A DNA stretch of 64,000 nucleotides from Mesorhizobium kowhaii (lineage in GTDB: Bacteria; Pseudomonadota; Alphaproteobacteria; Rhizobiales; Rhizobiaceae): positions 1-64,000 of the forward strand of contig NZ_MZXV01000032.1 in the NCBI RefSeq assembly GCF_003253745.1. The letters are read 5' to 3'. How positions within the stretch are numbered: position 1 is the first letter of the stretch; every line of letters starts with the position of its first letter. Under the pieces are notes generated by a model that had not been told where the DNA came from, made no database searches, and was given only the letters and a program-made list of their open reading frames with translations. Below are positions 1-7,999 of the stretch, piece after piece. A program made the translations under genes and the position numbers.

Positions 1-77
1 TCGGTGCGCTTTGCATGTACGCGGTGTTGCCGTTCTTCCTCTCGATGATACTGCTTCGCCGGCGCCTGCTGCGCTGA
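1..77 (+). CDS. nodJ: NodJ C-terminus (partial, cut by window start)
   Basis: Reading from base 3, the last 24 codons before TGA at 75-77 encode a hydrophobic tail ending in SMILLRRRLLR. This resembles the C-terminus of NodJ, the ABC-2-type inner-membrane permease that with NodI exports Nod factor. Only the very end is in the window, so the call rests on this short tail and on nodH just downstream. A second, diverged copy of the same tail follows at 164-220. Confidence 0.55.
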   Translation, partial: GALCMYAVLPFFLSMILLRRRLLR

Positions 78-163
78 GATGACTTCCGAGAGCGATGGCG
101 ATCCATGATGCAGTACCACGAAAGTTCTCTCGATGGCTGCCTGTGCTTCCTTGCTTGGGGAGG

Positions 164-220
164 GCGGTATTGCCGTTTTTCCTCTCGGCTGCGCTGTTTC
201 GTCGACGCCTGATGCGTTGA
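164..220 (+). pseudogene. Second nodJ 3' end (remnant)
   Basis: These 19 codons read AVLPFFLSAALFRRRLMR then TGA. Aligned with the tail ending at base 77 (AVLPFFLSMILLRRRLLR), 14 of 18 residues match, but many third positions differ, so this is a diverged allele and not a fresh duplication. Upstream of base 164 the frame still opens but no longer resembles NodJ. It is best explained as the 3' remnant of another nodJ left by recombination between nod clusters. Confidence 0.5.
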
Positions 221-509
221 CGCTACTCACGACGGGCACGTGAAGGAGGCCCTCAGTGCCGTATCGGAACTGGCCACATCCGAGCTGGAGCCAAGCGTGC
301 TTGGCCTGGAATTGTGCCTGGCACAGCACACTAAAGGGGAGGCGCCACTCAGCCTTTGATGCAGGCACGCTCCGATCTTCGCGACGAAAAAGCTCAGGGG
401 TCCGGTTACATGAGCGCGGATCATCCGCGTCCAGGACATAGCAGGCGAGCTTCTTGTGCCTGGCGCCCCCCTAAACCCTCGCGACCACTATTAGCTGGAA
501 ACACATGCA
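221..509. other. Spacer between nodJ remnant and nodH
   Basis: No gene can be assigned with confidence. A frame from GTG at 240 to TGA at 360-362 encodes about 40 residues (VKEALSAVSELATSEL...) with a protein-like composition but no recognisable family. It may be a gene remnant. No convincing nod box was found in front of nodH. Confidence 0.4.
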
Positions 510-1241
510 ATGACTCACCGCACGCCGACGCCTCAGCCTTTTGTTATTCTTGCTATGCCGAGGACTGGTACACATTATTTGGAGGAATTGCTAAACGAGC
601 ATCCGACGGTATTGAGCAACGGTGAGTTGCTCAACGAGTATGATACTAATTGGTTCGGGAAGGATCGCCTGCTACGCACCGATCGCGAGCTCCTCGAACA
701 AGCCTATTTACGCTATCCCGCGCAAGACAAGAATGTGACGCATATTGGGTGCAAGATCAACGAACCCCAATTTCACGATCGTCCAGCTTTTTTTGCGGAA
801 CTGACTCGTTGGCCAGCACTCAAGGTCATCCTTGTAACTCGGAACATATTGGAATCGCTGCGATCCTTTGCGCAGGCAAGACAAAGCGGCCAATGGCTGA
901 AGTTCAGTTCAGACAAGGACGCCGCTCGGCCGCCGCGCGTCAGATTGTCAATCGCTGACTGCGAGGCTTACTTCAAAGCCGCGGACGATTTTCACGCTCG
1001 CGTCGAGCACTCGTTCACGTCGACCAACCTGCTCGTCGTCGAATACGAGAGCCTTCTTCACGAACCCGCTGCTTGCTTAGGAAAAGTTTGGGATTTCCTG
1101 GGCGCTCCAGCGCTAGAGCTATCTGATCGCGCCACCCTTCAGCGCCAGGAAACGCGACCGCTGGACCAAACGGTGCAGAATTTTGATGCGTTGCGGCTCC
1201 ACTTCGCGGATGGACCTTACGCGCGATTCTTTGACGTCTGA
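510..1241 (+). CDS. nodH: Nod factor sulfotransferase NodH
   Basis: This 243-residue protein transfers sulfate from PAPS to the reducing-end 6-O position of lipochitooligosaccharide Nod factors, which is a host-range determinant in rhizobia such as Sinorhizobium meliloti. The N-terminus has the PAPS 5'-phosphosulfate-binding loop (AMPRTGTHYLEELLNEHP, residues about 15-32), followed by LSNGELLNEYDTNW and GCKINEPQF, which I recognise from NodH. The family 3'-phosphate-binding region (TRNILESLRSF) lies near residue 110, and the tail ends ADGPYARFF as in NodH. Length is close to the usual 247-248 residues. The ATG at 510 matches the NodH N-terminus (MTHxxxPQPF), although the ribosome site is weak. 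It appears intact although both flanks are decayed. Confidence 0.92.
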   Translation: MTHRTPTPQPFVILAMPRTGTHYLEELLNEHPTVLSNGELLNEYDTNWFGKDRLLRTDRELLEQAYLRYPAQDKNVTHIGCKINEPQFHDRPAFFAELTRWPALKVILVTRNILESLRSFAQARQSGQWLKFSSDKDAARPPRVRLSIADCEAYFKAADDFHARVEHSFTSTNLLVVEYESLLHEPAACLGKVWDFLGAPALELSDRATLQRQETRPLDQTVQNFDALRLHFADGPYARFFDV

Positions 1242-1580
1242 CTGGCCTTCGCAGCCAGAAGCGTTCTTCGGTGTCTCCGCCAGCCACACCACGCCGCGGA
1301 GACATGATCCAAATGCACCCTCCATGGCCACCATGCTGCGCAAAGCCGCCATCCCTTCCAATTTAGTCGTTAGCGTTCACAGACGGTCCTCGTATCCCAA
1401 CCCTAGCCCTCGCTTGCCCGTATCTGCAAAGCTCTATTTTTCAGTCCCATAGGGACGAGGTCGAAAGACGTTGCTGGACGAGCATCGCCATGATCCTCGA
1501 GACATCATTGCTTTCAGCGGCGACTGCTACTTTGAAGCGCCACTTCGCCGACATTGGTTCAAGCCGCCGTGAGAGTTTTC
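1242..1580. other. Non-coding or decayed stretch after nodH
   Basis: I see no gene with a start, ribosome site and family signature. A short open run ending about 1572 (reading DEHRHDPRDIIAFSGDCYFEAP) has a protein-like composition but cannot be assigned. The stretch fits the general decay of the region. Confidence 0.4.
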
Positions 1581-1712
1581 ATGACAGAAGAAGCCGATAG
1601 TAACATCGACACCCTCATCGAACTCACCGCCGATGTCATTCTTTTGCTTTTGGCGCATCGGCGATTGTATCTGACCTGCGCCCATGCCGGCACCCGGTCA
1701 AATACCGTATGA
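1581..1712 (+). pseudogene. Truncated MucR/Ros-family regulator (N-terminal fragment)
   Basis: The 43-codon frame starts MTEEADSNIDTLIELTADVI. This matches the conserved N-terminus of the MucR/Ros zinc-finger regulators of rhizobia, which begin with a short acidic stretch and then ELTADIVxAYVSNN. After ADV the match ends abruptly and the zinc-finger part (C-x2-C-x9-H) is absent. The stop overlaps the ATG of the next broken gene by ATGA. It is a deletion remnant. Full-length family members are about 140-150 residues. Confidence 0.6.
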
Positions 1713-2286
1713 CCGATCTGTTTCATCAGACCCCAGGCAATCCGCTGCCGGAAAACGCAGCCGGCGGCTTCTTCACCACGCGCGACGGCAAGAAGATCCG
1801 CTATGGGCTGTTTGCCTCGCGGTTAGCCGTCCGTTGACGGGCACCGTGGTCGTCCTGACCGGCCGCAACGAGTCGATCGAGAAGTATTTCGAGACCATTG
1901 GCTTGCCGACCGGGGCTTTGGCGTGGCAACCCTCGACTGGTGCGGCCAGGGCGCTTCCGACCGGCTGATCGGTGACCGACAGCGCGGTTACGTCCGGAGC
2001 TTCTTCGACTATACCGGCGATCTGGAGCAGTTCTTCGAAGAGATCGTGCTGCCCGATTGCCGGGGACCCTACTATATACTGGCCCATTCGACCGGGGCGC
2101 TGATTGCGCTGCTCGCTGCGCCCTCGATGGCGAACCGCGTGCGCCGCATGGTGCTGATCGCACCGTTCTTCGCCGTGCCCGACCTGTCGGTTTCGATAAA
2201 AACCGTTCGCCGCATCTGTTCGCTGTTCTGTCTTCTCGGCCTCGGCCGGCCCTATGCCGCATGGGGTCCGCTACCAAAGGAATCAT
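1709..2286 (+). pseudogene. Alpha/beta hydrolase (lysophospholipase-like), frameshifted and truncated
   Basis: Three frames together give one hydrolase. Bases 1709-~1815 read MTDLFHQTPGNPLPENAAGG and continue to KIRYGLFA; ~1825-1905 read RPLTGTVVVLTGRNESIEKYFETI; ~1910-2286 read GFGVATLDWCGQGASDR and on to the nucleophile elbow AHSTGAL (Ser of A-H-S-T-G). At least two frameshifts separate the pieces. After about 2286 similarity to a hydrolase stops, so the C-terminal third with the catalytic acid and His is missing. The product cannot be functional as it stands. Confidence 0.65.
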
Positions 2287-2383
2287 GCACGGCTCTCTGG
2301 CCGTTCTTGAAGCGCGTTCTGCTGAAGCGATTGTGTCAATGGGCTTCTGTGCCGCGGGCGAAGTTCAGAGCGTCGTCATTTGA
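2285..2383 (+). other. Possible short gene fragment
   Basis: Directly after the hydrolase breakpoint a 32-codon frame (MHGSLAVLEARSAEAIVSMG...) ends at TGA 2381-2383. Composition is protein-like but no family is recognised. It overlaps the 3' end of the opposing gene by a few bases and is probably the tail of another lost gene. Confidence 0.25.
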
Positions 2384-3509
2384 CCACCGACAAAGCCTGA
2401 TAGAGGTCGTCAATGATATCCTGTGGATGCTCGAGCCCGACGGAGATGCGCAGCAGCCCCGCCGGCGCCAGCGACTTTGGCCCTTCGACCGAGGCCCGAT
2501 GTTCGATAAGCGTGTGCGTACCGCCCAGACTTGTGGCCCGCGCCACGATTTTAAGGCCGGCGGCAACCAACATGGCTGCTTCAGCGCCCCCATTTACGAC
2601 AAAAGAAAACATGCCGCCGTACCCGGACATCTGCGCTGCAGCCAGGGCATGGCCCGGGTCGTGGGGCAATCCCGGATAGAGAACACTGTCAACAGCCGGA
2701 TGCCTGCTGAGCGCTTCGGCCACCTTCTGGGCGCCGTCGCAGTGGGCGCGCATCCGCACCGGAAGGGTTTGGAGCCCGCGCAACGCGAGCCAGCAGTCAA
2801 AGGGAGCGGCGACGCTGCCCTTGTGCTTCTGGATCATGCGCAACGGGCGTTCGAACGGCGATGCCTCCGGCACGACAACAATCCCTGCCATCAGATCGGA
2901 ATGGCCGCCAATGTATTTCGTCGCCGAATGCATCACCGCATCGGCCCCGAGCTCGAACGGGCGCTGGAGGATCGGCGTCGCCCAGGTATTGTCCACCACC
3001 GCGGGGGCACCGGCCTCGTGCGCGATTTTGCAAGCCGCCCGGATATCCACGACGCGTATGAGCGGATTGGAGGGGGTCTCGATCCAAACAAGGCCGGTGG
3101 GCGCGGCCCCGACGGCTGTGCGCAACGCCCCCAGGTCGCGCATGTCAACGGCGACGAAGTCGAACCGGTGCCCGATGTCGGTCTCCTCGATCAGCGACCG
3201 GATGCCGAAATACATGTCGTCCGGCACGACGATGCGATTACCCCTGCTGGGACGCGCCTCGAATACTGCGGTAATCGCGGCCATGCCGGAGGAAAAGGCA
3301 ACCGCAGCGCAACCCCCTTCGAGCGCCGCCATCGCCGTCTCGAACGCGTGGCGAGTCGGGTTGTCATCCCGGATGTATTCGTAGCCGGAGGGAAAGGATC
3401 CGTCCGGACCGCGCTCGAAGGTCGTACTGGGATGCAAAGGGATGGTGACGGCCCCTGTGGAAGGGTCGACATCCCGACCCGCATGTACTGCTTTGGTTTC
3501 TATGTGCAT
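2376..3509 (-). CDS. Cystathionine gamma-synthase/lyase family PLP enzyme
   Basis: A 377-residue member of the Cys/Met-metabolism PLP family (fold type I), the expected family length. The PLP-lysine is visible at about residue 198 in MHSATKYIGGHSD, and family signatures include YxYIRDDNPTR near residue 45, SSGMAAI near 73, WIETPSNPL near 142 and VVDNTWATP near 171. The ATG is preceded by AAGGAGG at good spacing. Such enzymes make or cleave cystathionine or release thiols from methionine or cysteine; the sequence does not decide which. It is the only intact gene between nodH and the acyltransferase and faces another broken enzyme of the same family. Transport of the pair as accessory sulfur-metabolism genes is an inference. 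Confidence 0.85.
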   Translation of the reverse strand: MHIETKAVHAGRDVDPSTGAVTIPLHPSTTFERGPDGSFPSGYEYIRDDNPTRHAFETAMAALEGGCAAVAFSSGMAAITAVFEARPSRGNRIVVPDDMYFGIRSLIEETDIGHRFDFVAVDMRDLGALRTAVGAAPTGLVWIETPSNPLIRVVDIRAACKIAHEAGAPAVVDNTWATPILQRPFELGADAVMHSATKYIGGHSDLMAGIVVVPEASPFERPLRMIQKHKGSVAAPFDCWLALRGLQTLPVRMRAHCDGAQKVAEALSRHPAVDSVLYPGLPHDPGHALAAAQMSGYGGMFSFVVNGGAEAAMLVAAGLKIVARATSLGGTHTLIEHRASVEGPKSLAPAGLLRISVGLEHPQDIIDDLYQALSVVK

Positions 3510-3963
3510 CGGAACCTCCTTACGTGGAGTTGAGAAGAAGATTGCAGGGATGACTGGAGCAGCCTGATTTCTCTAGGATGAAGCCCTCCCGCGGCCAAGC
3601 TGGTCATCACGCTCCCGCGCCGAACAATAGGAATAAAGTGCGCCCGAATGGCGATGCTCGCCCGCTCGCCCGATTTGCGGTCGAGCATCCTGCTGAAACG
3701 TCATGGCCTTGCGGGCGCCAGGCGGGGCCATCCTTCATCAATCCCTCGGCTCGAGAGGCGCGGCTGAATGGTATGCACCGGTTATCATAGTCACCATAAG
3801 GGATCGAGAACTCTGCCCGGGAACTTGGTCCGATCAACAGTGCCATTTTTTCATATCTACCCGGTCCAGTGTCCGTGGTTGGCTGCTCACAGTCACACGT
3901 GCACGGCCGTTGGCCGTGTCGAGATCTCGTGCGCCTGACCCCCGCACGACCGATCAAACCAAA
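3510..3963. other. Intergenic stretch between two divergent PLP-enzyme genes
   Basis: About 450 bases between the start of the cystathionine enzyme gene and the start of the broken methionine gamma-lyase gene. No supported gene is seen; long frames here have no family signature or ribosome site. It probably holds both promoters, but no clear operator was recognised. Confidence 0.4.
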
Positions 3964-4659
3964 ATGTATGCTGCGGAGCGGTCGCAGTGCGACGCTGACC
4001 TCAGTTTCGCCACCCGCGCAATCCATCATGGCTACAATACGGCCAGCTTCTCTAACGCCGTTCAAGCCACCCGTGTTTCTTAACTCCACATACGGCTTCG
4101 AGAGCGTGGAGGCGAACGAAGCAGCTGGCGCGCTCGGCGAAAGGCTCTATGCACGCGAATACAATCCAACAACTGAGATCCTTGAAAAACGGCTCGCCAA
4201 TCTCGAAGGAGCTGAAGCAGGACTGGTCGCCGCCTCGGGGATGGCTGCTTTCGGCACGCTGATCCTATTGCTGCTGTCGCAAGGCGACGAACTCGTCGTT
4301 CACAAGACGCTCTATGCCAATACGCTGGCGATGGTCGAACAGGCGGTGCCGCGATTTGGCATCAAGGTTGTTGCGGTCGATCTGTCAAAAGCCAGCAATC
4401 TCGAGGACGCCATCACTGACAGGACTCGGCTCGTTTTCTTCGAGACGCCGGTCAACCCGCTGAGCCGCATTCTGGACATCGCGGCCATTGCCGAACGCGC
4501 CCATGCGCGCGACGTGAAGGTCGCGGTCGACAGCACCTTCGCCTCGCCCGCGCTCCAGCGGCCGCTGGAACACGGGGCCGACATCGTGATCCACTCGCTG
4601 ACCAAGTATATCAACGGCCACGGCGATGCTCTCGGCGGGGCGATCCTCGGTGATGCGAA
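3964..4659 (+). pseudogene. Methionine gamma-lyase-like gene, frameshifted and 3'-truncated
   Basis: Bases 3964-~4050 encode MYAAERSQCDADLSFATRAIHHGY, the usual N-terminus of methionine gamma-lyases. The reading then shifts frame near 4050 and continues LTPFKPPVFLNSTYGFES through to the PLP-lysine motif IHSLTKYINGHGDALGGAILGDAK. Similarity ends at about 4659, which removes roughly the last 150 residues. In-between signatures SGMAAFGTL and FFETPVNPLSRILDI are intact. Methionine gamma-lyase makes methanethiol, 2-oxobutyrate and ammonia. Two independent lesions make function unlikely. Confidence 0.75.
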
Positions 4660-5132
4660 AACACATCCCCGAGGGCACGCCACTGGAAGTGTGGGAGGTG
4701 CTCTCGGATGCCGAACTGCTGCCGCTCTGATGGGGTGACGTCTACAAGGAAGTGGTGCCGCTGGACAGGAAGGGCAAGGCGACCGTTGGCTCACGCGCAA
4801 GAGCACGGGCTCGCGGCGCCCTGCCCTATGAGCTGAACTTCATCATCGAGGCAGCGGAACTCGAACCCGGCCGGCTGGTGGTGGTCAAAACCCTCGGCGA
4901 TTTCGACGGGCTGTGGCGGGCGGAATTGTCGCCGTCCGGCACCGGCACCGGCGTGCAATTGACCTGGCAGGTCACGGTGCTGCGGCCAATCCTCAAATTC
5001 CTTGCACCGCTGCTGCAGCCGGCCTTCGCCTGGAATCATCGCTGGACGACGCCGCGCGGTGAAGCCGGCCTGCGACGCAATCTTAGGGCGCGGAAAACAG
5101 CGCCTCGGCCTGACTTCACCAATTGCGGTTGA
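4660..5132 (+). pseudogene. SRPBCC-family protein, 5'-truncated with in-frame stop
   Basis: Immediately after the lyase breakpoint, frame 4662 reads HIPEGTPLEVWEVLSDAELLPL, then TGA at 4728-4730, then [20 protein letters not shown] and on to 5132. The pattern (boundary-crossing strand, alternating hydrophobic strands, [26 protein letters not shown]-terminal helix) is that of START/SRPBCC polyketide-cyclase-like proteins. The N-terminal start is missing and a stop interrupts the frame, where a Trp codon (TGG) followed by TGG is the likely ancestor. The tail overlaps the 3' end of the opposing acyltransferase gene by 17 bases. Confidence 0.6.
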
Positions 5133-6138
5133 GCCATTCGCGCGATGGTCGCTCGATGACGTAGTAGCTGCAGAGCGCGCAAGCGAAGACGCCGGCCAGC
5201 ATCGGGATCGGCGCGCTGCCTTGCTCGTAGGCGAATTTGTAGAACGGCTGCTGCCACAGATAGAGCGAATACGACCACAGCCCCAGCGTCGCCATCGGCC
5301 AGGAAGACAGCAACCCGGTCAGATACCGGGAGCTGAAATCGAGCGCGTTGACGGCCAGCGCCAGCAGCGGCACAGCGAACAGATAGTGGATCGGCGTCGG
5401 CACCGGATCGAGGAACAGCACAATCGCGCAGATCGATGCCGCCAGTGCCACGTACTTGCCGCTGAAAATCGCCGGCAGCCTGCCGTCGGCCTTGAGCAGG
5501 CAGATCGAAGCCGACAGCAGGATCGAGGCGATATGCACATCGGTGCGCCAGTAAGTGGTTTCATAGTCCATCCCGAACACCCAGTACGAGGCCGCGCCGT
5601 TGGCCATCGCAAGCAAGGCCAGCGTCAGCAGCAGCGCGACGACGCGAGAGCGGCTTGAGACGACGACGCTGATCAGCGCCAGGATGATATAGGCGTGCTC
5701 CTCGATACAGAGCGACCAGATATGGTCGAGCGCTCCGGCCCGCGTAACGAGAATGCCGGCATAATTGTAAGTGAATGTCAGCGCGGTCAGCGCCGCCTTC
5801 CATTTGAAGGCGACGAATGTACCGGAGAGCGCAATCATCGCGACGACCACGAAGACCAGAAGTGCGGGGTAGATGCGGGAGAAGCGGCGCTTGAAGAATT
5901 TCTTCAGCGGGTAGCGCTCGATGAACAGGATCTCGCCCATCAGCCGGCCGCTGAGCACGAAGAAAAATTCGACGCCCAGCACGCCGAGATTGATTCCGGG
6001 AACGGGAAAGAAGTGGCCGATCAGCACCAGGGCGATCGACAGGCCGCGCCAGCCATCGAGATAGGCCAGTCTTGTTCTGGCCGCTCTGTCGGCGACGGGT
6101 CGGGACGGGACGACATGCGCCGCGGAGATGTCGGTCAT
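5116..6138 (-). CDS. Acyltransferase 3 family membrane protein (OafA-like)
   Basis: A 340-residue polytopic protein of the acyltransferase-3 family, which O-acylates surface polysaccharides, Nod factors (NodX) or glycans. The family signature [21 protein letters not shown] appears at residues about 23-43 with the conserved His in IGHF, then [12 protein letters not shown] and a basic loop [14 protein letters not shown]. About ten membrane segments follow, ending [11 protein letters not shown]. The ATG has AAAGGA upstream. No SGNH domain is present. Its position at the edge of the nod region makes a role in modifying a surface or signal glycan possible, but the substrate cannot be read from sequence. 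Confidence 0.8.
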   Translation of the reverse strand: MTDISAAHVVPSRPVADRAARTRLAYLDGWRGLSIALVLIGHFFPVPGINLGVLGVEFFFVLSGRLMGEILFIERYPLKKFFKRRFSRIYPALLVFVVVAMIALSGTFVAFKWKAALTALTFTYNYAGILVTRAGALDHIWSLCIEEHAYIILALISVVVSSRSRVVALLLTLALLAMANGAASYWVFGMDYETTYWRTDVHIASILLSASICLLKADGRLPAIFSGKYVALAASICAIVLFLDPVPTPIHYLFAVPLLALAVNALDFSSRYLTGLLSSWPMATLGLWSYSLYLWQQPFYKFAYEQGSAPIPMLAGVFACALCSYYVIERPSREWLNRNW

Positions 6139-6548
6139 GCTGATCCTTTCGCATTGGTCACGCGAAAGGGCACAGCGGTATGCATTCCGAACCCGACTCG
6201 CATTCCCGCCCGAAAATCATATTGCAGTGCAAGATAAGTTTGTGCAAGTGCGAGATTGCCGCCGGGGCAGTTTCAGGGGCAGTAAGCGGCCGGAACTGCC
6301 TCAAGCAAAGGAGGCTAGCTAGGTGGCGTCGCCAAGCGAACAATATTCGGGAACAGAACCAATCCACAGAAATATTTTGTTGGTATTTTCGTTGGATAAG
6401 ATCGCCGGGGGCGAATAGTCAACTATATGGAAACAAAAGCAGATTTCCTTCACTTGGATTCCGCCTCTGGGCACCATCACCTTCCTAAGCAGAAACAACA
6501 CCTTATCAAGTTGAAAAGTTTGCCACTTGATCGATTTCATGTCGCGTC
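6139..6548. other. AT-richer intergenic stretch
   Basis: About 410 bases with lower GC than the flanking genes. It contains the acyltransferase promoter region. No gene, RNA or repeat could be supported. Confidence 0.4.
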
Positions 6549-7022
6549 ATGTTGCAACTGGCTACCATTGATTTCCAAGGGTTTCCTGCGACTATCGGCT
6601 GGTCCGTGCGACATGGATGCGACATGGGAGGCGACCATTGGACCCTCGAAGAGTTCATCTCTGAAACACTTGGGCAAATACTGGCCGGTGTTGCTAACGC
6701 TCAAACCTCGGATATGGGAACGTGAATGCCGCCTTTCCCGGGACTCTGGGCAGCAACCTGTCCGTGCTTCCCGAGTTCGGTGTGTTCGCGCGCGTCGACT
6801 TGACGTCGCCGTAACGGCGGAATCTTCTGTCGGCGGCAAGGGATCAATCGGGGTTTGGGGCTTGGGCGCCGAAGGCGGCAAGGACAGCCGTTCTCAGACG
6901 GTCAGCAGAGAGTGTTTGCTGTGCCGTTGCGATTGCCTGATGGCGACCAGTCAAAGCAAATTGCTGCAGATGCCGCTGAAGCAGCAAGGCGCGAGAAGCT
7001 TCGTGGGTTGGGGCGTACCTAA
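6549..7022 (+). pseudogene. Trypco2-like domain protein, multiply frameshifted
   Basis: Three frames rebuild one small protein. From ATG 6549: MLQLATIDFQGFPATIGW to WTLEEFISETLGQILAGVANAQT, ending at TGA near 6724. A second frame gives LDVAVTAESSVGGKGSIGVW and SRSQTVSR (about 6795-6910). A third gives QRVFAVPLRLPDGDQSKQIA and on to the stop at 7020-7022. The order FIxETLxQIxxGVxxAQ, then FDVAVT, then VxFxVPLxLP is typical of the trypsin-co-occurring (trypco2) family. The part between about 6725 and 6795 also shows shifted traces (LGSNLSVLPEFGVFARVD). The family's role is unknown. Confidence 0.5.
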
Positions 7023-7130
7023 GCTTTGGGGGGATTTGGCACGGGGTCTTGTTCGCTTTCCTTTATGGAATGATCTATTGCCCATCGAGGCTGGGAGCGC
7101 GTGCGACTGCAAGTACAAGAGAGGGGAAAA

Positions 7131-7253
7131 AGTCACCGCGCGGACAATAATTTTGCCTTCGAACGCAGCCAACGTGGGCATAACCACCTTGCGGTAGGCA
7201 TCGAACTTTGCCTGATCGTATAGACTTTCCTGGAAAACGACGAACGCGCGCAT
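7131..7253 (-). pseudogene. DUF1330-like N-terminal fragment
   Basis: From ATG at 7253 the frame reads MRAFVVFQESLYDQAKFDAY then RKVVMPTLAAFEGKIIVR, as in the first half of DUF1330 (dimeric alpha/beta-barrel) proteins. After about residue 39 similarity is lost; the family is usually about 95 residues. The continuing frame (to 6951) overlaps the other pseudogene and is not family-like. It is a truncated remnant. Confidence 0.5.
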
Positions 7254-7322
7254 GCCTGAACCTCCGGATGGCAACGGGCTGGACGTTGCAATCTCTGATC
7301 GATGCGAAGATGGCGCCGGCCG

Positions 7323-7619
7323 CTATCGGCTCGCCTCCGTGTGCGGGGCAAAGAAGCAGCGGATAGTCAAATGCGGTGGGGACGTGCAGATGTGATACTG
7401 GCTGTCTTCGCTCTCTATAACGCGGTTCCTGGGGATGAAATATCGGGTCTTGGACCCCGTGCGGATATTGAAACCGCCGCCCGGCAGCGGCTCGACATAT
7501 CGAGGGCTGATGACCCGACAATCCTTCTTGTCGTCGCAGCATTCATAGCCGGTGACCGGATCGTGGTAGCCGGTATACCAGCTATGAGCGACGGCAAGCG
7601 CGATCAAAAAGAGCTTCAT
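7323..7619 (-). CDS. Small secreted hypothetical protein
   Basis: A 98-residue product with a short signal peptide (MKLFLIALAVA, cleavage likely before HSWYTGYH). The mature part has a Cys-rich motif YECCDDKKDCRVISPRYVEPLPG, a conserved-looking strand region (GFNIRTGSKTRYFIPRNRV) and late Cys residues (YHICTSP, IRCFFAP). I recall similar small periplasmic proteins in rhizobia with the same HSWY...CC...DCR layout but know no function. The ribosome site is weak. The Cys pattern suggests disulfides in the periplasm. Confidence 0.65.
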   Translation of the reverse strand: MKLFLIALAVAHSWYTGYHDPVTGYECCDDKKDCRVISPRYVEPLPGGGFNIRTGSKTRYFIPRNRVIESEDSQYHICTSPPHLTIRCFFAPHTEASR

Positions 7620-7696
7620 GTTTCAGAAACTTTGCGCCTCCGGACGAATATTAGCAAGCGCTTGACTAACGCTCCTCGCGCTCCAGAATCTTCCGC

Positions 7697-7999
7697 ATGG
7701 TGCGGGGAATTGGCATTGGAGACCTGGTGGCGGTCACGGCCACGGTGCGGCGGCGGGTCGATGAAGACACCGTTAGCGTCTCGATTCCGTCCTACGATTT
7801 CCCGCACGCGATCCGCGACTCGTCCAAGGTCAAACGTGGCCAGCAGATAGAGTTGACCGGCGAGGTCACGCGCATCGATGACGAGACCGTGACGATCGCC
7901 TTGGGACCGCTGGTGACGGTCGCCATCGACAAGGTTCGGTTGGTGGAGAAATACCGGCCGCCGACCCGCAAGAAGCCGCTGCGAGACATGGTCGACTAA
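7697..7999 (+). CDS. Hypothetical protein, small beta-rich domain
   Basis: A 100-residue frame (MVRGIGIGDLVAVTATVRRR...) with alternating hydrophobic strands (DTVSVSIPSYDFPHAIRD, QIELTGEVTRIDDETVTIAL, LVTVAIDKVRLVEKY) and a basic tail, which suggests an OB- or SH3-like small barrel. No family is recognised and no strong ribosome site precedes the ATG. It is the best candidate gene in this stretch because codon choice and strand pattern are protein-like. Confidence 0.5.
   Translation: MVRGIGIGDLVAVTATVRRRVDEDTVSVSIPSYDFPHAIRDSSKVKRGQQIELTGEVTRIDDETVTIALGPLVTVAIDKVRLVEKYRPPTRKKPLRDMVD

Noticed and set aside
110..155. Possible nod box upstream of nodH, because of ATCCAT at about 101-106
   Set aside because: Only the first six bases resemble the consensus; the other conserved blocks (for example the GAT and ATC halves) are missing at the right spacing.
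1923..3533. Long plus-strand frame of 536 codons
   Set aside because: Its first 120 codons belong to the broken hydrolase; the remainder is antisense to the intact cystathionine-family gene and has no family signature.
6427..7197. Plus-strand frame of 256 codons
   Set aside because: It crosses several frames of a decayed trypco2-like gene and has no coherent protein character.
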